DNA from: Branchiostoma floridae
Taxonomy: Eukaryota > Chordata > Leptocardii > Amphioxiformes > Branchiostomatidae
DNA: 64,000 nucleotides
Direction of reading: 5' to 3'
Assembly (NCBI RefSeq): GCF_000003815.2
Contig: NC_049985.1
Location: 5,478,692 to 5,542,691, forward strand
Of the stretch, positions 55,409 to 64,000 are shown in pieces. Within the stretch, counting starts at the first letter, position 1, and every line of letters starts with the position of its first letter. The notes below the pieces were generated by a model that worked only from the letters and a program-made list of their open reading frames with translations, had not been told where the DNA came from and did no database searches. The translations under genes and the position numbers were made by a program.

Positions 55409-55826
55409 TGGTGCCGGGGAGAAGAAAGTCAGGCCCGGGGATCTCGTTCCCAGCATGACGACAAACTTCCTCAAAGTACTCTCGTTCCCACTGCCCCATC
55501 CAGCGTGGTGAAACGTCAGGAGTCCAGTTTTCGCCATGCCTCCTCCCCCTGTAATGTGTGATTGTGCCAGTGTTAGCCAATAAATTTTACGGCTTCACTC
55601 AGAAATAAGGTGCAAATATCAAATTTCGTAATATAAGGTGTACAGCCTTTTCCAAATGTCTCCCAAAATTCTAATCATTTTAATATTACAGACGAAACCC
55701 TTTTGAAAATCGGCAATGTTAGGTGCTCTATAACCTTATTTCTGGGTGACGGGCCCTCGTAGAGTTTATAGAATGACACCCGAAAGCATTGCGTGAAGAA
55801 TAAAATTAACAGATTTGTGTGTGGCC

Positions 55827-58800
55827 TTACTTTGCAGATGACATAACGGTTCCTGCTTGGCTGTCCTTGGTCAAGGCCCTCTCGATCTTATCCGTGTCTT
55901 CCCCTGGGTCCTCTGGGCTCCACTTCAAACCGAGCCTCCTCATCAGTAGACGGAAAGTCTCCTTCTTGTCGTTGAGGAGGGCTGGGTAGTAGATGACGGC
56001 GTGGAAGAAATACCCAGGCTGGTTCCTCTGCAGAGAGACGGCGCGCTGCATCGCCTCGGCCCACCGCGCGCACAGGTGGAACCAGAGCGTGCCCCGATGG
56101 CGCACCGCCGAATACTTCGGGTCGTCTCCGAAACATCGGATGTAATCAGGGTTGGGGTACACGTCAATGTTCATCATTAACAACCACGTTAAAGCCACGT
56201 AAATCCCGCGACTGCCCTCGAGGTTGTTTCGACAGATCGATTCAATGACTTCCAGGCCATTTCTGTACATGAAGACGGTCTTGGCGGACGGGAAGGCGCG
56301 AGCCAGCAGGTCAGCCAGGAGGATGACGTCGGGTCTGAACTTGTAGAAAATGACGTCACGGTGACGTGGATCTGACGTCACCAGGTTGTAGTTCAGCAAA
56401 GTGACGACGTTCCTGACGAGAGTTGTGGTAGACTGTTCATTCGACAGAACAGTAGAGAAGCCGTGACGAGGTGGAGTCTGGCCTTGCTGGGAGGACCGCT
56501 GGAGTCGGTGGCGAGCCACAGATATGACGGAGAACACATCAGCTTCGCTCACCGACTGTGCCACCGAGGTGGCCTCCACAACTCGTGTTACCAGAGTCGT
56601 CCCACATCGTGCTGTAAATAGAATTTGAAACAACACATATAACGTTACATGCAAAGTGTCATTTCGCTATCATTGTTAGGATTACTGCTCTGAAAGAGTT
56701 AAGAAATACACTACAATGCACATTGAAATGACTTGATTTCCTGACTCGGCTCTGATTTCCAAACGTGCATGTGTAGTGTCAAATCGAATCTAGGGTAGAA
56801 TGAACTAGAAATGTGCCATTTGCAGGTAGATACGTGTTAACCTTCACATAAACTACGCATCAGTTTACTCTTACTCAAACATATTGATGTATACCTATGA
56901 GGTGATCAGCCCCGCCAGCTTTGTCCTGCCAAATTGCTACATAATGTAATCGAACACCACAGGGTGTCTGTTACTTAACCTGCCAGTATCCATGGTGGCA
57001 GCCGTCTGGCCCAGATCATTAACCTTATTCTGTTATTTGTTTGGAGGAGAAGAAGAAGAAACGGAGCAAAAACCACGAAGATTAACATTAATAGTACATT
57101 GAAGGGAAAGGTAAAAACGAGGTGTTTAAGATGGCTACCCTTAATACGAATTTCTCACTTCAAGACTATAGGCCCATCAGATGAAAAAGGATACCGAACG
57201 GTCGGGTAGGCGCAAATTGGAGGTGCACCTTTAAGTAATATCCCAAATTCCTCACCTGTGTTGAAGATGAAGACTTCCTTCACATGCGCAACCTTGTCGG
57301 CTACGGCGCTCGCCACTTCTTGGAGTCGCTCCAGCGGGACGCAGAGAACCTCGGCTGCGTTTCGTCTCTGAGCCTTGACACAGGACGAATCTTCCGTGAG
57401 TGATTTCAGCAGGTGGGTTAATGAATGCAGAACAAAGCTCTTCATTCACAACAGTGGGTAACATAACAGCCAACGTGACCGCCTGTCAATTTCGAATTCA
57501 GGGCAATCATGGCTGGTTCACTTTGCACTGCAGCTATGTGTCACTCTTAAGCCAAGGGCACAACCCGCCGTACGTGCAATTTGTCTGTACGTTTCTTTGG
57601 GAGGCCACTTCCACCACGTATATCTGAAAACCTTCAGGCTGTATAGGACTGGCGCGTCGCCCGTACGTACGGGGGGGCGAATCCGCAGCCCGATGGCACA
57701 CAAAGTTGTGCCGGCACGTAAACGTTCTACGGCGTGTCTGCGTGCTAAAAAATCCGTCGGATTCCCTACAAGTTCGTACGGAGGCGGTACTTACCACTTA
57801 CAGATCCCAAAAGATTGCCCTCGCTTTGGCACGTTGACAGCACGTATTTGCACGTACGACGGGTTGTGCCCTTAGCTTTACGTCCAGGAGCACATTGATA
57901 GCAATGCACATAGTTGGAGTGCAAAGTGAACGAGTCATCATTACCCTGAAGAAGGTGACAGACCAATGATGCTCACTGGTTGTGAATAGATAACTACAGT
58001 AATTCAGGGAGAATTTTTGTATCATACATACTGAGACTGACATGTGGGATGGGCATCCTCATTTTATCAACATACTTATTTTACTACGTTACTCATTTCA
58101 TCAACATAAAGAAATTATAATATCACTCATGAAAAGATGGCACCAAAGCAGTAAAGAAAATCACATACATCCTGTAAATGTTACATTTCGACTAGTTATT
58201 TCATCACTTTGCATTTCTACTCTATGACGGTCGGGGGTGGTGGTGCTGTGAAAACTGTCCACCTTTCCCACGCGGCGACCATGATAGGCCTAAAATGAGT
58301 TCAATGAGGCAAACAAAAGACTGTCCATCATATTCAGAAATTTAACCAATTATACCATGGAAAGTAGAAAAGCAACCGGTAAGAGAATGGCTGCATCTCC
58401 GTGAAATATTTGCATTATTATGTTTTTATTTTGCATCACCTAAGGGACTATGGCTTTTGTTATATCTGGCGGTGCATAACACTAGTTATGATATTCATTA
58501 TTTGATCTTGTGTTGTAAAAATTTGTGTGGTTTGGTGGAAACCTAAATGGGAGCTGATTTTAGAAATAGGTTTTGTCTGTTTGCCTCATTGACCTTGTGT
58601 TCGATGTATTATGGCCGCCGCATGAGAAAGGTGTATTAATACAAACCTCACGAAAGAACGGATGTGCTTTCAGATCCGCCCCGTCCACCGGTCGGATGAG
58701 CACAACCACTTCTTGGTCCCAGTCTACACTGTAAACAGAAAACTCGTTCCCACGACGAGTAAATAACTGTGCCACGTCATGAACAGTTGTCACTTCTCCC

Positions 58801-59631
58801 GCTGGTACGAAGTCGTCAAGCGAGTTGTGGTTAAGTTGAAATTTTCGTTTCTTTGGTATCACCTTTCGAGTGTAAGCCAGAAGTTGCTTAGTCTAGAAAT
58901 AGAGAAAAAAAGAAATTTGACATTGTCATCAAGAATGGGTCGTTTGGTACAATACTATCGTTCAAATATGACGCAATTGCAATTAGAGAGTTCCACGGCC
59001 TCATAGTCTCCTTGTTATAAAACATAGGTGTACTCTACAATGCATGTATGTTAGCACCTTAAGTCAAATGTCAGAAAAATTACTATTATATCTAATAAAT
59101 CATGTTCTTATTATTTCTAACTTAATATAGAAATGAAGTCCTAATTTGCTTGATTCGTCTTCTCCATGGCTTTCATAAACCAAATAAGCCCTCTCGCACA
59201 TTCGAGTACGCATGTGCGGGAGAAAGGAATTCTGGGTAATATGTCAAAGGTGAAGGCCCCTTGGACGTGAACAATCTCATGTCGACCATTGTTTAGATTC
59301 GCGTAACAGTTCCCAGACGATAATGGCACCTACAAAATGGCAGTATGTTTACAGTCAAGAGCCTTCACTTTTGACGTATTAACGAGAATTCCTGTCGCCT
59401 GTTCATGCGTACTCGAATGTGTGAAAGGGCTTATCACATTATCCAATTCTACAAGGATTGTTCCATCAAATTTTAGAACTTCGTATCAATTTTTGTGTGT
59501 CTTGAACACAAAGATCAACAAACCTTAGGCCAAGATGACGACTGTGCAGTCAGCCGCGAGAGTAGGAAGTAGACAACAATAACGAAAGTCACTGCACTTA
59601 GAGCTGTAATGGCTGGGACATCCATGGTCAT
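55827..59631 (-). CDS. sulfotransferase-like type II membrane protein
   Basis: Four coding exons on the minus strand join in frame: 59524-59631, 58647-58892, 57256-57373 and 55827-56611, giving about 418 aa. The acceptor of exon 3 is the least certain. In exon 1 a hydrophobic stretch (LSAVTFVIVVYFLLSRL, residues 11-27) follows a short N-terminus, as in Golgi type II sulfotransferases. FNTARCGTTLVTRVVEA resembles the 5'-phosphosulfate loop (usual form R-S-G-S/T-T-L). FPSAKTVFMYRNGLEVIESI resembles the 3'-phosphate-binding block (R-N-P...S). Family members transfer sulfate from PAPS. The Cys in place of the usual Ser is unusual, and the acceptor substrate cannot be inferred. Start choice: an in-frame TAA at 59671-59673 precedes the ATG at 59631, and a 5' UTR acceptor ends at 59690. 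Confidence 0.72.
56640..57255. other. intron 3 of the sulfotransferase-like gene
   Basis: Non-coding; no repeat or structure stands out. Confidence 0.4.
59184..59434. mobile_element. MITE (family C relative) with long perfect inverted repeats
   Basis: CACATTCGAGTACGCATG on the left is exactly mirrored by CATGCGTACTCGAATGTG on the right, extended by ATAAGCCCT at the outer ends. Inner GTCAAAGGTGAAGGCCCC relates it to 41549-41728 and 48777-48957; a half copy is near 52055-52095. It lies in intron 1 of the sulfotransferase-like gene. Confidence 0.85.
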
Positions 59632-59740
59632 CCACAGTCCTTCCCTGAAACCTCGTGTTCCTGTGCGTAGTTACCGCTAGATACGAAAACCTGAAAGAAC
59701 AAGAATTGACGATAAGCACATATACACACACATCTGCACA

Positions 59741-59756
59741 AGCCATTCACGCACAC

Positions 59757-59788
<32 letters not shown>

Positions 59789-59896
59789 GCGCGCGCACAT
59801 GCACACACACACATACACACACACACACACACACTCGCGCGAGCGCACACAGTACACACACGCACACATGCACACACAAACGCGCGCGCGCACATA
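59741..59896. repeat. CA/CG alternating microsatellite
   Basis: Long alternating purine-pyrimidine tract: CACACACA runs, then CGCGCGCGCGCGCGCG, then CA runs and CGCG again. It lies 50-200 bp upstream of the first coding exon of the sulfotransferase-like gene and produces several spurious open frames. Confidence 0.92.
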
Positions 59897-59899
59897 AGT

Positions 59900-60970
59900 C
59901 GATACGCGATGCGATATAGATACACACAGTCAAGTACACACATACGCACAGGCAAATACGTCTCTTTGGCATTCTCATCTTCCACTTCTAACGTTTAACC
60001 CGGTCAAACACCTTATCTTTACAAGCAAACAGCGTGGATGGACTTTTAACTAGAAGACAACGCTGACATCAGCTCAGGGATCTAGTTACTTACCTCTTTA
60101 CGCCGGCTTTACAACTTTCAGAGGTCTTCAGAGCTCCCGAATACCGGAAACGGGGTTTATGCACGTGAGGAATTTGTGCACCGAAAAACTTTAAACTAAA
60201 GGCGTGCAAAGCAGTTTCCGAATCCAAACAAGCTGTAACACAACCCTGCTGCTTGGCCATATGGATAAAATCAAGTGGATCAACGGGCCAGAATTCGATC
60301 TACGGTCGGCCTCATCTCGGAAATGTATAAGGGATCATAGTATTTGTCATTTCGTGACCCGGCGTATAAAGGAGATGCAGGAATAAGCCTCAAACGCAGA
60401 ACCTCTGCACATAAAACAAACCAGCTCACCTATCTAGAAGAAGAGTTGGGGGATTCGGTGTGGGTGTGTGCTGGACATGGGCGGCAGGCTAAAATACGAG
60501 AGCCGTAGCAAAGCCGCATGATTTGCACAATACCTGCACGCAAGGATGACGGACAGGATCGTCAACTTTGAACAACGGACAAGGACATTCCGCGGGAGGG
60601 TAATGCTGAAGCAACCGATAAGGCACAGTGGCACACCGTGATGCACTTACCACTAGCTAACGAACTTGAAGCGTTATGCCTAGTCATCAGTCTGAGGTTC
60701 CACCACTTTAGTTTGGTTATTGAGGTGTGGCCATCGCTAGAAAAAGTATTGAGGATAGAGACTCCTAACTAGTATGAAAAGTAAAAAGAAGGACTTACCG
60801 CCGAAGTTTACACCAAGCTCCGATAGGAATTCACCCAGTCCCAGCAAAATGATCCAATGCTAGTATCACTAAATTATCCTCGACGCAACGTCCGGGGTGG
60901 TAGCAAAGGATTAAGTTGTCACGAAAAAAAAAAACGAAAGTGTCAACAAGACAAGGGAAAATAAAACGCG
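59900..60970. other. intergenic or 5' region, no gene seen
   Basis: An upstream 5' UTR exon of the sulfotransferase-like gene is expected here or beyond. No coding exon was recognised. Confidence 0.35.
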
Positions 60971-61106
60971 TTCAGAAGAATAGCAACGAAAATTTAGCGG
61001 GAAGCAGAAGAACCAGACGACAAGTGTTCCCCAACCGCTCTGCCCGCTGTCCAGGAGGGCACTGGGCGCGTACCGGGGCCAGCCTGTAGGACTCACTTAA
61101 CGTTAC

Positions 61107-61304
61107 CCGCATGTGTTTTGATCTTTCTGATTGGCTGACTGACATGCGTAAATCCCTTAAGCGTAGCTCAACAGATTCCCGCAATCTGGGGCCAAAGTAG
61201 GTCATTGCTTTGTCCCGAGAGTTCAGCATAAAATCAGTATTGCTAAAGTAACGGAGGAAATGTGATCGACAAGAATCAAGTTTCCAAACATTCTGTATAA
61301 GCAT
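61107..61304 (-). CDS. candidate exon, unidentified
   Basis: Open on the minus strand, including MLNSRDKAMTYFGPRLRESV and LRDLRMSVSQSERSKHMR, followed by a donor-like CGG then GTAACG. No family recognised and the upstream boundary is unclear. It might be chance. Confidence 0.18.
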
Positions 61305-61741
61305 ATATTTGCCAAAGTTATAAAAATCAGCTTGCGGCTTTTTTTAAACCTGGAACTGAACTGTGATAAATGTAATGCTCATTGTAATTAAGTTTGTTTT
61401 GAAATCATAGATATTTTTCCCTAATTAAGGCCAGCCTCTTAAAAAGGAAGCCAAACGCCAGCCAAATCATACTTAAGTATACATCGACGTTACACAACAC
61501 TCGAAACCAAATCCATTAAAACGAACAAGAGTCGACCCTATACAAAAGTGCGAAATGCATAACATAACACCATGTTCCATGACCCCATACCTTCATAGTT
61601 CGCCAAATGATTTTACCTTAACCGCTAGTGTAAAATTGTGTTTGTCATTAATTATGCAAATAAGTCACTCATTTGCATAAAATATCCAGTTCTGTGGAGT
61701 AATAGCAGATGAGTAAGATATTGCATAGACTATAACCTGTT

Positions 61742-61845
61742 GAGCCAACAATATTATGCCACCAATACCACCGGGATTTGAAAATGGCTCCACCTTGAAG
61801 CCGTCGCCAAAAACACCTGTCAGCCTTGCGTTGCCTAGTGCTCTA
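61742..61845 (-). CDS. candidate exon, unidentified
   Basis: Minus-strand open segment containing LGNARLTGVFGDGFKVEPFS and NPGGIGGIILLAQQ, followed by GTTATAG as a possible donor; boundaries are approximate. The Gly-rich, well-formed peptide looks coding, but no family was recognised and its phase does not join directly to the candidate exon at 62180-62338. Confidence 0.22.
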
Positions 61846-62179
61846 TGAAACAAATGGCTGTTCAAAGCATTCCTAACTAGTGCCTTGCGCTACCTTCAAG
61901 AGTAAACTAAAAAGATATCTTAAAGCTACATCTTTTCTTTAAGAAATAATATATATCTTCTCATTGAAAATGATTTAGCACATAAAATGCAGCTAATGTG
62001 CAATTAATTCCTCAACATACAAAATATTATACAGGCACATCTTCAAAGATACAAGAGACACCTACCAATTCGGCATACCTGCGAATGTATTGGCGCTGGA
62101 AAACGAATTCAGCAGAAAACTTCGGGAAAGTCTCAGGTCGTCAACAAACATTGTAGAACTACACAGCAGCCAACCTTAC

Positions 62180-62338
62180 ACAGGAGTACGTAGGTAAGAC
62201 TACGATGTGATTTTCTGCAGTCTCTGCAAAATCTATTCGCTCCGAATCGAGCAGTTTACGGGCGTTGATCGTCGCCGGTATGGTGTGTCGCACGACGCCC
62301 CCCTCCCCACCAAGTCGATCGACTTTTGATATCTGTGG
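62180..62338 (-). CDS. candidate exon of an unidentified gene divergent from DYNC2H1
   Basis: A good acceptor (TTCTTAGTTTTTCAG) and donor (TGT then GTAAGG) bound 53 open codons on the minus strand. The peptide includes SKVDRLGGEGGVVRHTIPAT, INARKLLDSERIDFAETAEN and HIVVLPTY. I do not recognise the family. If real, its 5' end lies between here and DYNC2H1 or in a non-coding exon. Confidence 0.35.
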
Positions 62339-62733
62339 CTGAAAAACTAAGAACAACAACAACTAAGATCGATTTATGACAGCAAATTAACTAACTTGAC
62401 TTTGGTTCCTGGCATTCCTAGCTAGATGTTTTTTTCTTTGGAAAGGCACTTGACTTAGGTTGGGGAGGTAAAAGCCAAAAAGGTGGTGGAAGCAATTTAA
62501 GCATGGGCTCCGCCTTCCAACACTGTGCCCTAGAGTCTAGAAATAGTTGATATAAACAACCCACTGCCCCTTTGACCTCAAAAAGTGTATGGGACTACCT
62601 TAAAGTTTGTCTTTTTTAAAAGCAAATTTCCTAGAGACAGCCCTGCTTTTGTTATTCATCTTGATAACTGTACCTAAATAACCCTAGAAACTGCTGGGGA
62701 AACTCAACCTACATGGAGTGAAAAAGAGGCACC

Positions 62734-63839
62734 ATGTCCAAAGACTTGCGGAAAGACTTCGTGCTGGCCTCCACGGCCAACTACTTTGGGTTGGACCCGG
62801 GTGACGCCAGCCTGGCGAAGCTGCACGGATCTGTGGAGATCAACAACTTCCTGGACGATGGAGGGTGTCCGCTGCTCGTGGCATGGTGCGACGGAACCAA
62901 GGGGTCCGCTCAGGTTCACTTTAACAACAAGGTATGTATACGATCTGAGGCAGAAGTTATCTGTGGTTTCCAACATAAAGATTAGACCGTCTAATTCTGT
63001 TCTTTGTAAAAGAATGAGCAATCCACCGCTTAATTATGTGATGAAAATGATAGGCAGATATTATACTGTATGGCTTCTTTCATTCCTCAGTTGCAAGAAA
63101 AGTTTAGTTCCATAAACTTTATGCAGCTTATGAACCACTTCTCACTAGACCTTGCATTCTATCTACATAACAAGATTTTTCACAGAAGTTGTGGATTGCA
63201 TATGAATGAAGGAACCCCTCCCTTGATCCGCTCCAGTCTCTTAACCCTTAAACTGCCAAACCCGGATATCTGGCACACATTTTTATGCCCCGTGTGCCAT
63301 GCCCGGATATATCTGGGATATTACGTATTCCCCCAAAGTAGCAGCTTTGCGCGCATATAGCGCACGAACCCCGGAAATTAGGGACTTCGGCCTTTTTTGG
63401 GGGTTCTTTTTGGAGGTCGGCGGCCAACCCTGGTACTGATAGCATTTTATAGGGCTGAAACTCTGGCAGTTTAGTTTAAGGGTTAATACATTTCACAGTC
63501 TGTGGCCAGGTAGGGCCTAGATGCTTCTGCAAGCTGTCTCTCAATCTGGTGCATTGCCACCCTCTTCATCTCCTCCGTCTGTGGTTGAATAGGGACTGCT
63601 AAAAAGTTGGTGACAGTCAGTAACTGTTAATATTTAGATATTAAACAAAATCAAGAACTGTAACAGTAGATTTTTTTTCTGCTGTGCAGGTGGAACAGTC
63701 CGGAGAGAAGAGTCAGAAGACCCTGGTGTTCGTGAAGCTGAAACCCGACCCCATCACCCCCGACAACCTGCACTCCAACGTGTTTGTGTCCTCCATGTTG
63801 GACTCACCAGTCATGGCGCTCTACCACTCACTTCACAAG
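62734..63839 (+). CDS. DYNC2H1: DYNC2H1, cytoplasmic dynein-2 heavy chain, first two exons
   Basis: Cytoplasmic dynein-2 drives retrograde intraflagellar transport in cilia; its heavy chain is over 4,000 residues, so only the extreme N-terminus is here and the gene continues right. Exon 1 is 62734-62931 and exon 2 is 63690-63839, both ending at GT donors, 116 codons in all. Exon 1 begins MSKDLRKDFVLASTANYFGL and contains VEINNFLDDG; exon 2 contains KTLVFVKLKPDPITPDNLHS and NVFVSSMLDSPVMALYHSLH. The NYFGL, EINNFLDDG and L..N(I/V)(L/F)VSSML(E/D)SP blocks are characteristic of the dynein-2 N-terminal tail. The ATG is the first in a consistent frame after an AT-rich upstream region. Confidence 0.93.
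62932..63689 (+). other. DYNC2H1 intron 1
   Basis: Non-coding. Segments at 63235-63490 (TTAACCCTTAAACTGCCA and CTGGCAGTTTAGTTTAAGGG, with CCCGGATAT repeats inside) form an inverted repeat of about 250 bp, probably another MITE. Confidence 0.55.
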
Positions 63840-63864
63840 GTAGGCAGCTATGCAGCAGACATTT

Positions 63865-63966
63865 AGCATCCGATTTCTACTGGGGCTCCTTATACTTGCT
63901 GCCTTTAGGGCCTTTAGGGCAGCGAATGTAAGGAGCCCCGGTTGACATCGGATAGCACCCAGGCTA
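63865..63966. mobile_element. palindromic MITE (family A, copy 2)
   Basis: Left arm GCATCCGATTTCTACTGGGG with CTCCTTATACTTGCTGCC pairs with GGCAGCGAATGTAAGGAGCC and GACATCGGATAGC. Same family as 22672-22780; the outer left end is eroded. It begins 26 bp after the exon 2 donor of DYNC2H1. Confidence 0.82.
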
Positions 63967-64000
63967 GCAGACATTGTCAGTCATGCAGTATTTGTCAATC

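Noticed and set aside
55888-56167. Additional minus-strand frames overlapping the sulfotransferase exon
   Set aside because: They are out-of-frame shadows of the GC-rich terminal exon, which alone has motif support and a joining splice site.
59628-59985. Minus-strand open frames with Cys/Val and Arg/Ala runs
   Set aside because: They are translations of the CA/CG microsatellite in shifted frames.

Overview
This is a eukaryotic nuclear genomic window, most likely from a lancelet (cephalochordate, Branchiostoma-like). That assignment is an inference. The protein-coding signal is metazoan: intron-rich genes with GT-AG splicing, a BMP-class R-SMAD, a cytoplasmic dynein-2 heavy chain and an exosome subunit. 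The noncoding part is crowded with short inverted-repeat elements, tRNA-derived SINE-like copies and minisatellites. A hemichordate or another invertebrate deuterostome is not excluded. No prokaryotic operon, CRISPR array or viral gene is visible. A 100-base N gap (17032-17131) marks an assembly join.

Layout from left to right. The last three coding exons of a SMAD1/5/9-type gene lie at 261-3355 (+). A gene-poor, repeat-rich stretch follows (3.4-22 kb). ALG5, dolichyl-phosphate beta-glucosyltransferase, lies on the minus strand (22494-32572): ten exons were resolved and the final exon was not found. EXOSC8 (exosome subunit RRP43 type) is on the plus strand (32968-38293), with all 11 coding exons resolved and 275 aa. 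ALG5 and EXOSC8 are head to head across 395 bp. Two tandem copies of a CDP-alcohol phosphotransferase of the choline/ethanolaminephosphotransferase family are on the minus strand (40557-45410 and 47643-52331), each with nine coding exons and matching intron positions. A sulfotransferase-like type II membrane protein gene is on the minus strand (55827-59631, four coding exons). The first two coding exons of DYNC2H1 are on the plus strand (62734-63839) and the gene continues past the window.

The genes do not form one pathway. ALG5 and the phosphotransferases act in ER lipid-linked metabolism, EXOSC8 in RNA decay, SMAD in BMP signalling, DYNC2H1 in ciliary retrograde transport. The point of most interest is neighbourhood conservation: SMAD9, ALG5 and EXOSC8 are also adjacent in human chromosome 13q, with ALG5 and EXOSC8 head to head there too. 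The trio therefore looks like an old chordate linkage, with SMAD in the opposite orientation here.

The repeat landscape includes a 432-bp hAT-like element with a perfect 8-bp target duplication, several foldback MITEs, a 1.4-kb array of 39-bp units flanked by inverted repeats, and a 198-bp tandem duplication split by a MITE. I found no convincing new enzymatic or defence system. The best follow-up candidates are the conserved trio with its compact bidirectional promoter, the divergent sulfotransferase, and several unassigned exon-like segments on the minus strand.
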